64,000 bases of DNA from Macrophomina tecta. Taxonomy: Eukaryota; Ascomycota; Dothideomycetes; Botryosphaeriales; Botryosphaeriaceae. The stretch lies in contig JAKSGN010000037.1 in the NCBI GenBank assembly GCA_024180945.1, forward strand, positions 935,501-999,500. Direction: 5' to 3'. The notes beneath the pieces were generated by a model. The model was not told the DNA's origin, ran no database searches, and saw only the letters and a program-made list of their open reading frames with translations. Shown piece by piece: positions 55,520-64,000 of the stretch (position 1 is its first letter; every line of letters begins with the position of its first letter). A program made the translations under genes and the position numbers.

Positions 55520-56637
55520 AATAACTGCTTTCATTGAATTAGCTCCTAGTGGCGGATCTAGTACTCGGGACGAATCCTTCAAGGGAGCTAATAGTTGGAA
55601 AAAGCAGAAAGAAATATTATATTGCCGTAGCAACGAGGTTGCTGAGCTCAAAGAAAAAATTCTCCCAGATGGGATTCCGATTTCCGGTCGCTGACGTAAT
55701 TTCACTTGCTACAAGAGCAGAATATTTTTTATTTCCTCTCAATGGACCTTGGCTCAACGGCTGATGTGAATTTCCGGCAATGCTCATGGTTTCAGGGAGC
55801 AAATCTAAAGGCGTCCTTCTCAAAAAGTCCTCGACCTTCTCGGGTCGTATGTTGGGGTACTTATTTTTGTCCAAGCGACAGCCTTCGCCACCGATATGCC
55901 ATTGCCCGTTGATGCAGTAGTACTGATAAACCATGGCCAAGTACTTGAGGATATCTCGAGGAAAGTGCTCCTTCAGGCCATGGATCTTCTTGTACAGCTA
56001 GTCCAAAGAGCCGAGACTCTCCACAGGAGCTGACAAGCGTCCCCGAGGAGGACTTGTGCAGCTGGTGGGGGGCGGCTCCGAATGCCATTGGAGCAAGGCT
56101 GCTGAAGGCCTCATGCAAGCCACTCCCATGGCGGGGCATCTCCCAGTGACACAAGAGCTGACGAGCCAGCCTGGCCAAACGCAAAGATATGAAAGCTGAC
56201 TCATCGACTGCGGGAAATTTACAAGACTGAGAGCGTACTTCGATGATGGGTTACTGGATTTTGTTAGATATCTCGATTACCGCTAAGAGTATGCACGGTC
56301 TTCACGCCAATCAGCAATGCCCAGGGCCACGTGAATTCAATGTAATAATCAAATTAACCCGCGCCCAAGCCAACCAATTCTACCGCGCCTGGACTCGTAC
56401 ACATGATGCATGACTGGATTCAATAAATGGGTAATAGTTTTTTGAACCAAGAACAGGAGTTGCTCAAAAATTCCAATAGGACAGGGAAAATAATGCTGTA
56501 GCCAGAATTGCAAGGCCTGGCTTTCTTGGACTGAAGCCGTGGAGAAGGGGAAATTTGACATTGCTCGTGTCCCGTTGGCTCGTTCGAATCGAATACGCAC
56601 CCGTCCTTGCGTAAGGGTGGCAACAGCCTCAACGCGG
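55520..56637. other. Intergenic region with a possible gene relic
   Basis: This 1.1 kb stretch separates the DUF4246 and VRG4 genes, whose 3' ends converge. It contains the relic listed at 55617-56204 on the minus strand. A GTTCGAATCG string near 56582 resembles a tRNA B box, but no tRNA cloverleaf is formed around it. Confidence 0.5.
55617..56204 (-). pseudogene. Possible broken gene, unrecognised
   Basis: One frame is open for 195 codons from ATG 56204 except for a single TAG at 55998-56000. Downstream of the stop the translation is protein-like: LYKKIHGLKEHFPRDILKYL, MVYQYYCINGQWHIGGEGC and NIRPEKVEDFLRRTPLDLLP. The TAG sits where Gln (CAG) would fit, a C-to-T change. I do not recognise the family. 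It could be the degraded end of an accessory gene or part of an old mobile element. The upstream half (before the TAG) is less convincing. Confidence 0.35.
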
Positions 56638-57913
56638 CTACGCCTTCAGGCTGTCACTCATGCTCTTGCTGCTTGCGCTCATGGGAACATTGGTGGTGGG
56701 CAGAGCCTCGCTCTTGCTGGCGTTCTGCCTGACCTTCGCGATGGCATAGACGATGCCACTGACGAAACCGATGAAGATGGCGCTGACGGAGCCGAAGGTA
56801 ACGGGAGCATCGAAGAAGACGAGACCGGAGACGGCGATGGGCAGCTTGTTGAGGGCTCCGACCATGGAGTACGTGGTGGAGGAGGTGACGCGAACACACC
56901 AAGCCGAGGTGTAGGAGATAAAAATAGTCGAGAGACCGGAGAATATCATGGAGAGGATGATGGCGTTGCGGTTCTCGGCGGGGAAGTTCTTCTCAAGGTT
57001 GGCACTGGACCAGTCCTCGACGAAGAGCGAAGAGACGAGCAGGATGGGAATGGAGAGGAGGTTGTTGTAGAACATGGCTGGAGGGAGTATTAGCAATGTC
57101 AAGGTGGGTGATTGGCGTGCACCTACTGTCGAAGTCCTTGAAGTTGGTAAGCTTGATGCGCTTGCGCATGCCCAGGACGTAGGTGGCGCTGCAGAAGCAG
57201 TTCAACAGCATCCACATGTAACCAGCATTCAGGGTGGAGATCTTCTCCGAGGCCTCGGAGCTGCCACCACCATAGTTGGTCAAGGCGTGTTGGATGTCAG
57301 CCCAGGCAGCAACGACGGAGCTCAGAACCATGAGACCGAAGGACAGCAGAGCCATGGGGGTGACGGTGCCGCCGAACCAGAGCACCTCGCCATATGCGAT
57401 CAGGATAATTGTCAGGTTCTTGAAGATGGTGTAGACGGGAATGGAGAGAAACTTGAGGGCCTTGGTGCTCGTATAGATCATGCCGATGAGAAGGATGGTG
57501 ATTGGGAGCCCTAGGTCGCGTCAGCAGTGGTCCGGCGAGAGTTGTGCAGCATGGCTCACATTTCTTAGCCTCTTCGGTCTTGAAGTCGCGGTAGGAGATG
57601 ACTTTGGTGGTCTTGAGGGTCTGGATGGCGAAGATGCACACGAGGGACTGGGCGCAAACGTCAGCAATTGCGTGGGAGGCCGAGGAGCGGCAGCGAGCGG
57701 GCGCACCTGGACGCAGAGCAGGAAAAAGTTGAGGTTGAAGCCGGTGCCAGACAAGACATATTTGTTGGTAACGGTCATCAAAATGGAGCTGCCGCAGTAC
57801 GACAGCACCGGGAGGATGGGGTTGTTGGACAGGCCGGAAGACGACATCGGGGGCGGTTGCTGGCGGGCGGGCTTGGAGTCGGAGGCGAGGTCGCGTTTCT
57901 TCTCTTCGGCCAT
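56638..57913 (-). CDS. VRG4: GDP-mannose transporter (Golgi nucleotide-sugar antiporter)
   Basis: Four exons (57707-57913, 57560-57647, 57127-57510, 56638-57077) encode 372 aa. Vrg4/GmtA imports GDP-mannose into the Golgi lumen in exchange for GMP for mannosylation of proteins and lipids; it is essential in many fungi. The sequence shows about ten hydrophobic helices. The family substrate motifs are [11 protein letters not shown] early on and [19 protein letters not shown] late, where GALNK is the GDP-mannose-binding motif. The N-terminal cytosolic tail ([20 protein letters not shown]) is polar. Introns are 59, 49 and 49 nt, and their removal joins [33 protein letters not shown] and [14 protein letters not shown]. 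The gene is divergent from the TXNDC9/Plp1-like gene. Confidence 0.95.
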
Positions 57914-58521
57914 GGAGCGAAAGAAGACGCTCGGGGCTTGGGGGAGATCGCAGGCGGGGGGTCGGTGCGGGCGAGGCGGAAGAGGCTGTAAGGGGTTGGA
58001 GTCCTAAGATTCCGCCGGCGCGTCGGATAGGCTGTTGCAGGACCGCGTCGCGTTAAATAAACGCCCGGGGCAGGAGGGAGAGCGCGCGGAGAGCGGCCAA
58101 GGCGGAGCGGGCGTGCTGGGAATGTGCCGGAGGAGAGCAAAGCTGGGGTGCGGATGGCAGCAGCGCAATGGACGGTCTCAACACGACTGAACGGGCTACG
58201 TAGACAGAGGCCGCGAAGTGTGGCGCAGGCTGACTGCGCGGTGCACGCCGTCCCCAGAGCCGCACCAGCCGCATCGCCGCGCGGCCGCAGGAAGCCGTTC
58301 GCTCGCGCCCCGTACTGTAACAGCGTGCGACTGCATGCGCACACGTCTCCCTGCCTATTTGGGCACATGCGCGCGAAGCAACGCGCTGCTGGGCAGAGGG
58401 CGACGAGGCGTGGCGGGGCGCTAGCGGGTGGGATTGGCAGGAGAGAGCCGCCCGCCGCGGCTGGCGCGTTGGAACAAATGCCGCGAAGTAGCGGCTGCTG
58501 CTCCGCCAAACAAGCACCACC
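57914..58521. promoter_or_regulatory. Divergent promoter, VRG4 / TXNDC9-like gene
   Basis: These 608 GC-rich nt hold the start regions of both genes. No TATA box is seen. Long minus-strand frames here continue antisense or out of frame and are not called. Confidence 0.55.
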
Positions 58522-59202
58522 ATGTCCCAAATCGACGCCAAGGTCGCCGCCATCGTCGACAAGACCCACGACTCGGACGACGAAGATGCCCTGATCGCCG
58601 AGCTCGAGGCCGACGACTCCCTCGACGGCCTGCGCGAGCAGCGCCTGCAGCAGCTGCACGCCGAGTTCTCGCGCGCGAAGCAGATGCGCAGCTCCGAGCA
58701 TGGCACCTACCAGGAGATCAAGGAGGAGAAGGCCCTGATGGACATCACCACCTCCACCAAGCTGTGTGTCGTGCACTTTTTCCACGCCGACTTCAACCGC
58801 TGCCGCATCATGGACAACCACCTCGACGTGCTTCCGCCCGTGCCCCTGTCCCAGATTGCCTTGAGCTGACGTTGCACCCGCCAGATCCTGGCTCCCAAGC
58901 ACTTCGACACCCGCTTCCTACGCATCAACGTCGACAACGCCCCCTTCCTCGTGACAAAGCTCAAGGTCCAGGTCCTCCCCTGCGTCATTGCTTTTGTCGG
59001 CGGCCAAGGCGTCGACCGCATCGTTGGCTTCGAAGGCCTCGGCTACGGCACCGACAAATTTACAACGAACGATCTGGAGAGGCGCCTTCTGCAGTGTGGT
59101 GTCCTTGTCCGTGAAAAGATGACTGAGGGAGAGAGCGCTACGCTCAGGCGCGCTGCCGCCCGGAAAGAGGACGAGTACGACGACGACGACGACTGGGACT
59201 GA
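58522..59202 (+). CDS. PLP1: TXNDC9/Plp1-type phosducin-like thioredoxin-fold protein
   Basis: Two exons (58522-58827 and 58885-59202) encode 207 aa. Plp1/TXNDC9 is a cofactor of the CCT chaperonin in tubulin and actin folding. An acidic helical N-terminus (DDEDALIAELEADD, LREQRLQQLHAEF) precedes the thioredoxin-like domain. Its landmarks are LCVVHFFHADFNRCRIMDNH, where the catalytic CxxC is absent as in the family, then LAPKHFDTRFLRINVDNAPF and LKVQVLPCVIAFVGG with the cis-Pro. RIVGFEGLGYGTDKF follows, and the tail is acidic (DEYDDDDDWD). The 57-nt intron has a non-consensus donor (GTGCTT) with a CTGAC branch and GCCAG acceptor. It was chosen because it joins MDNHLD to ILAPKHFD as in relatives. 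Confidence 0.9.
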
Positions 59203-60346
59203 GAGAGCGAATGCGTACAGCAGATCCCTTATCTTTCAGCGGCCTGGCGCAGAGTCGAAGCCCGTGGCCGCACTGGAGGGTACTTGCGTCCGACGTGATT
59301 GTCACAGCACGGCGTGTGTCCAGTAACGTCAGCCGCTCAGACGACCGGACAGTGGCAGCTCACACCAGGGGGATGCTGCGTCAGGGTGCCATTGATGGAA
59401 CGACGCACCCAGAGCCTTCGTTCCAAGGCGCCATTCACACTAGCGAACAAGATCTGGAGATGATACACGGTATTTATCGTACTGTTGTCAGGCAATCATT
59501 GATTGAGTGGGACATGCATCAGGGAATCAAAAAGCAAGAAAATACATCCTGTTGCTGAGAAGAATCACCAACGACACGCCTCCAAATACACAGGGATACA
59601 GACCACCGCTCAAGTAACCTGCCAGCTCCTGCTGCGCAAGTGATCGCTTCAAGACCGCTGAAAATGAGGAGTGGAAGCATAGTTAGCGCCACAAGTCAGC
59701 CTCATTGCACAGGTTTTAGGTGAATATTGTGCAGCTACATGGCGCTAGTCAAGTCTTTCATTATTTTCCGCGCATGTCATGCATGGTCTTCCCAGAATGC
59801 CGCTCGACGCCTACCGAACAAAAAGGGGGGACCTGTGAAGAAGAAACTTTGAAAGAAAAAAAAAAAGATATTGGAAATTCCTGAAGGGTAAATGCAAGCG
59901 TCGCCGCTTGAACAATCTAATGAAAAAATGAAAAGGGCTTGAAAAATAACGCTGCCGCCGCACGTTTCCACCATCCATGTCAACCTCAAACTAGATGGTT
60001 GCACAAGGCGGGTGAGATTTGTGCAACCTCAAGACCACTCTGGCCACCCACCGCCCCTGTTCTCCCCATCTGTCACCCACCGCTACCACAGATAGCCCTG
60101 TTCGTACGTCCATGACCCTACCAGCTGCCAGTGTGCTGCCTTCAGAAACTCAGTGACTGGCCTTTTCTACTGTCGCCCCCTGGTGTCGCTTCAGCTGCAC
60201 AGGAAACGGTCCCGCCGCCTCAAACCAGCTGCCGACAGCCTTCGCTCTGCGCAAGCCTTGCGGCTCTCCGCTTCCGCCGTCCCTCTCACACAACAATCCC
60301 AGCTCTTATTCCCAAAACCACGCCAGCCAGAGAACCCCGAGCAGTC
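59203..60346. other. Convergent intergenic region, TXNDC9-like / PAR32-like
   Basis: No gene is recognised in 1.1 kb. A 12-base A-rich tract is present near 59856-59868. The plus-strand frames beginning near 60131 are antisense to the Par32-like gene further on. Confidence 0.5.
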
Positions 60347-61303
60347 TCAGAACCGCCACATACTGCGATGGCTCCTCAGAAACCTTCTCTCATGCCCCTG
60401 CCCCCCAACACCACCGCCCACCTGCACCGCCCTGCCCTTCTCCCCCAGCGTCGCCAACACCTCCCTCCCCCCACGTGCAAACGCCCTCTCCACCCTCCTC
60501 TTCAACACATCCAATGCCCCATACGGCAACGGCTCATCACTGTAATACACTGCCCCCTCATCCCCCTTCTCCCACACCTCTTCCTCGCCCTCATCCCCGC
60601 CCTCAACCGCCTCCCAACCCGTCCCCCTCGGCACAACCCCCACACCCGCCTCCACCACCCCATCTCCTTCCCTCCTCTTCATCCCACCCGACCCACCATC
60701 CCCCAAATGCCCCATCGACCGCCTCCCGCGCACCCTAAAGTTCCCTGCGCCCCCGATCCCGACACGGAAGCCCTCCTGCTGCCTCTTCTGCTGCACCTCA
60801 GCCATGGCCCGCCGCGTGCGCGCCGCGCGCTCTTCTTCGAGCCGCTGCAGCGCGGCGGGCGAGGCGACGGCGTGGATGTTGCCGAAGCCACCGATGCCGG
60901 ACTTGATGTGCGTTGTCGTCGTTTGGTGGTGGTGGTGGTGGTGGTGGTGGTGGTTGTTGGAGGGGAGCAATGGGGTCGGGCTGGTGTCCATGTTGGCGGC
61001 GTGGAATGTGTGGCCGTGGGATGGCAGCGGGGTCGAGGGCGAGCGGGGAGGAGGCTGGGCCGAGGCTTTTTTGTGCCAGTTGCCGGCGCCGCCGATGCCG
61101 CTGCGGATGTAGGTTGGCTTGGAAGAGGAGCGGTTTGGAGCGCTGGTGGTGTTGGTGGTGGTGGTGGTGGTGGTGGTGGTGCTGCTGCTGCTGCTGCTGC
61201 TGCTGGTGAGGAGAGAGGAGGAGCTTGAGGTCGAAGAGCTGGTGGAGGGGCGGCCGGAGGAGGAGTGGGTGGTTGCGAGCGGGGTTGCGAAGGCGATGGC
61301 CAT
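60347..61303 (-). CDS. PAR32: Par32-like protein (DUF3602 family)
   Basis: A single exon encodes 318 aa. DUF3602 proteins carry repeated short GxGGxGN motifs; here they are YIRSGIGGAGNWH, HIKSGIGGFGNIH and FRVGIGGAGNFR, evenly spread through a disordered chain. Yeast Par32 (YDL173W) is a phosphoprotein of the TORC1/Npr1 pathway that inhibits the ammonium permeases Mep1/Mep3; the same role here is inference. The N-terminal quarter has poly-Ser and poly-Thr runs, and a run of nine His follows the mid region; these are coded by trinucleotide repeats (61154-61207 and about 60925-60953). The middle has a helical Glu/Arg segment (LQRLEEERAARTRRAMAEV). The start is the ATG at 61303; the open frame continues upstream without another convincing ATG. 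Confidence 0.85.
   Translation of the reverse strand: MAIAFATPLATTHSSSGRPSTSSSTSSSSSLLTSSSSSSSSTTTTTTTTTNTTSAPNRSSSKPTYIRSGIGGAGNWHKKASAQPPPRSPSTPLPSHGHTFHAANMDTSPTPLLPSNNHHHHHHHHHQTTTTHIKSGIGGFGNIHAVASPAALQRLEEERAARTRRAMAEVQQKRQQEGFRVGIGGAGNFRVRGRRSMGHLGDGGSGGMKRREGDGVVEAGVGVVPRGTGWEAVEGGDEGEEEVWEKGDEGAVYYSDEPLPYGALDVLKRRVERAFARGGREVLATLGEKGRAVQVGGGVGGQGHERRFLRSHRSMWRF
60925..60953. repeat. GGT microsatellite coding poly-His
   Basis: About nine GGT units on the plus strand, read on the coding strand as CAC codons for a nine-His run in the Par32-like protein. Confidence 0.9.
61154..61207. repeat. GGT/GCT compound microsatellite coding poly-Thr and poly-Ser
   Basis: Tandem GGT units pass into GCT units within the PAR32-like coding region. 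On the minus strand they encode a Ser run followed by a Thr run. Length variation between strains is likely. Confidence 0.9.
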
Positions 61304-64000
61304 GGTGATCGGAGGTGGTTGTCTGAAAAAATAAAAATAATAAAAATCTTTTGGGAGGGCTGTGGAGCGGTTTGGAAAGAGTGAATGAGTTTTCGTGGTT
61401 GAGACGCTTAGAGATTGAGGAATGAGATACACACACAGCCGGCAGTGGATTGAGCTGGAGTGCTCGAGGTCTCTCCTCAAATGATCTTGAGCTGGGTGCT
61501 TCAAGTCGAGGGAGCAAAGTAATTATATACGCTTTCGAGGGACGCCCAACACCAACCCAACCCCTCTCCTCTCTTTTGCCTTACACCAAACGACTCCTGC
61601 AGCCTCAACTCAACCCACGCAATCGCATTGCCGCGCACAGTCCATCGACGGCAAGACCAGGTAGCCGGGACGAAAGGGCTGCCTCGCTTGGCTTGCTGTC
61701 GTGCGTCGTCCAGCTGCACCTGACCACAAGCAGCGGTCCGTGTCCACATAAAAAATCAAGACAACCCATAGTACAGTCATAGATCTCACAGGGGTAGGAG
61801 ATCGTTATGCACTTTTGTTTTCCATGCTTGGTAAGTTTGGAGATTATCCGCGGCTTCAGGTTAAGACACGCATGGAGATCGGCCCGCCACGCAGCACGCT
61901 GTCCGAAGGCAGAAGGGCCCCTTTCTGGCGTGATAGCACTAGGAATGGAATGCGGGCTGGCATGTGTCGCGTACAGCGTGGGCGCGGGTAAGGCACGGCC
62001 GAACTCACGGTATCAAGGGAGGAGGACGAGGTCGAGCGGCGATAGGGAGAAGTGTTTCTCCTTGTGCTACGTGAAGATCTCTTCGCTGGCCTATTGCTCT
62101 TGACCGCGGCTGAGCACATGCGCTTGGGGTGGGGGGTGATGCTCGCATGGCCGTTATGCGAAATGGCGCCAGGCCTTGCTTTTGAGCACCGACATCGGTT
62201 GCTTGCTTATGAACTTGTGATCAGAAAATGATCATTCAGTCGCGGGAAACGGTGATGGACGCGTGCATTCAACCAGCTCGAAACCGCATGCGCACTCGCG
62301 TATCGGCACTGCAACGAAGCGCGCGGAGTGAGCCGGTTCGGCAGCCGTTGCCCGGTGAGCCATGAGTGCTTCTCTCCTCGAGTCCTGTGGGCGTTGTTGA
62401 AGGCGGCAAGTAGTTTGGAGGAAAATTGTGGTCGGCTGCCATTCGTTCGACGGCTCGACCGGATTGCTCATCCGGAGTAGCGAGTTTGAGACCTTCGCTG
62501 TCCTCGATTCAAGGGAATATAAGGCTGAATGCACGGATATGTGGTCTTAATGGAGGCGAGACGGCGCGAGTGGGCGGATCGGTGAGATGGGAATCAGTGC
62601 AATGTGACAAGGAAGCGCATGAGAGCAAGGATTATGGGTGAGGAGGGCACAGAGAAAGGGACAGGAAGATGTCGTGTGAGAATAACCAGGCCGTTGGCGC
62701 TACTGCTGCTGTTTCCCATCATCCTAGTCAGCGGCCGGCAGCCTTGCATCGGATGGATCGAGATTCTCGCTTCCGCTGCAGCTACGCGCTGGGATCATGG
62801 CTTCACGGGAAATCGCAGGCCAGAAATAGAGCACGCGTGTAGAGCCACTCATCTCCGAGGCGTGGGATGGGACGGGTTGTCCAGCGAAATTTTTGTTGAC
62901 TGGTTCCGAGGTCTCGTATTGCAGAGCTTTCTTCCAATATCATGACTGGCGTATGAGCGACGTGTGCACTTTGAGATACATCATCTGAATCAATCAAATG
63001 TGATCGCCGCGCAGCAATCCGCCGCCCCTCTACTGAGCGGCGGGGCTCCGCTGATGGCGCCAGGACGATCATGCTGTAGGACGTTGTGTACGTGGTTCAT
63101 GAACCAGCCACTTGCAGATGCTTGTGTGTGTGTACATTGGAAAAGAAGCCCCAGTTTCTGTCATATCAGTCATCTCGTCAGAAAAAGAGTCTCTGCCTTT
63201 TTCAATGACCGTCGAATTCGAGGCAATCTGCCAGTGCGCATGCGGTCTCAGTCTGTCGCACCAAATATTGTGAGTCAGCTGGGATTCTAAATCGTGCATA
63301 GTTGAGACGTATGCCAACTTAAATTCGTTTGGCCATGAGCAGCGATGCGCACCCTATGGAGCAGAAACACCGGTAGAGTGAATATGCGGGCAGTGGCTAG
63401 GCAGTACTCATTTGAGCGTGCTCCGCCGCAAATGAAGACATATGGCAAGGAACCGAGGTGCTGGAGGTGGCTGTGTAAGACATTACCAATGACAGAAGGG
63501 CCAATGCACCATCTACCAGGTCTGGACAACAGCAGATCCAACTGTTGTCTTGTTGGGCAAGCAACATGAGCAAGTCCATGTCCCAGCTGCTGCGAAATTC
63601 GACGGGTTAGTCTGTGGCTGCTCCCTGCCCACATCCATTCCTCGGACTTGGAGATGCCGGGTACCAGGAATAATGGCCAGTCTCCCAACTCTTGGGAGAG
63701 CACACGCTGGCAACGTTCAGGCCGAAGATCTGACTTGCTCGTTTCCTCTCAGAGTCTCTGAAGATGTCTGCGTCACAATGGACCGGCCCGCACTAGACCG
63801 TGGACGCGACCATGTTCGTGCCGCAACAAGAACTGTGGCGGATGTGGCTTCCTGCTCGATTCGGGCCGAGATACAGCTTCGGGCACTTCGCATTCTTTGC
63901 TTCCCCGGTTCATCCGAGGCGATCCTTGAGCGGAATTAAGCTGCAGGCTGCCGTGCAAACAGCTGATGCCGGCCTAGAAGGGCTGGCAGGCGTTAAGCGT
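61304..64000. other. Right-end region without recognised genes
   Basis: This 2.7 kb stretch begins with the PAR32-like promoter. The frames within it (up to 138 codons) overlap on both strands, start at odd codons and show no family motif. No tRNA, rRNA or transposon end was recognised. A gene starting beyond 64000 could have regulatory DNA here. Confidence 0.45.

Noticed and set aside
56570..56600. tRNA-like B box (GTTCGAATCG)
   Set aside because: No matching A box or acceptor stem at the right distance; the string lies in ordinary intergenic DNA.
1..64000. Biosynthetic gene cluster, CRISPR array, prophage or transposon
   Set aside because: I looked for polyketide or peptide synthase modules, direct-repeat arrays, phage genes, transposase/reverse transcriptase motifs and long terminal repeats, and saw none.

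Overview
The window looks like a chromosomal segment of a filamentous ascomycete (Pezizomycotina, probably Dothideomycetes; class-level placement is an inference). Support: genes split by many short introns (46 to about 160 nt, GT...AG with CTAAC/CTGAC-type branch sites), single-copy eukaryotic housekeeping proteins with ascomycete-type features, two heterokaryon-incompatibility (HET) loci, a DUF4246 protein and a Par32/DUF3602 protein. There is no bacterial, viral or organellar gene and no recognisable transposon. I read 20 protein genes with a family or domain assignment, one unrecognised long reading frame, one clear HET pseudogene and two weak gene relics.

Layout. 0.4-7.8 kb: PET127 (minus) and a PH/LRR protein (plus) share a divergent promoter. 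8.9-10.0 kb: decayed HET gene. 10.8-28 kb: five minus-strand genes, namely nuclear cap-binding subunit CBP80, GSK3 kinase, SUN-like protein Slp1, a Hal4/Npr1-family kinase and a CaMKK-type kinase. CaMKK diverges from TRAPP subunit BET5 (29.4 kb). 31-36 kb: a CobW/COG0523 metallochaperone GTPase and YOP1, the latter divergent from an RFX transcription factor (36.5-39.1 kb). 39.7-40.8 kb: peptidyl-tRNA hydrolase. 43-47.3 kb: an NmrA-like protein and an unrecognised basic Ser/Arg-rich reading frame. 47.9-50.7 kb: RNA polymerase I subunit A49 divergent from a promethin-type membrane protein. 51-56.2 kb: a more accessory stretch with an intact HET gene, a DUF4246 gene and a gene relic. 56.6-61.3 kb: GDP-mannose transporter divergent from a TXNDC9/Plp1 thioredoxin-fold protein, then a Par32-like protein. 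The last 2.7 kb holds nothing I recognise.

Functional themes. Three Ser/Thr kinases of stress and nutrient signalling (GSK3, Hal4/Npr1 family, CaMKK) lie within 13.5 kb, and a Par32-like protein, whose yeast relative works in TORC1/Npr1 control of ammonium uptake, lies 36 kb away. Secretory-pathway and ER genes are frequent (SLP1, BET5, YOP1, VRG4, promethin). Gene models were built by hand from reading frames, splice consensus and family knowledge, so exon ends are predictions. I found no convincing undescribed multi-gene system. The items most worth checking are the decayed HET gene, a 9-nt microexon in YOP1, a GC-AG intron in GSK3, RFX half-sites upstream of the RFX gene, and the two relics.
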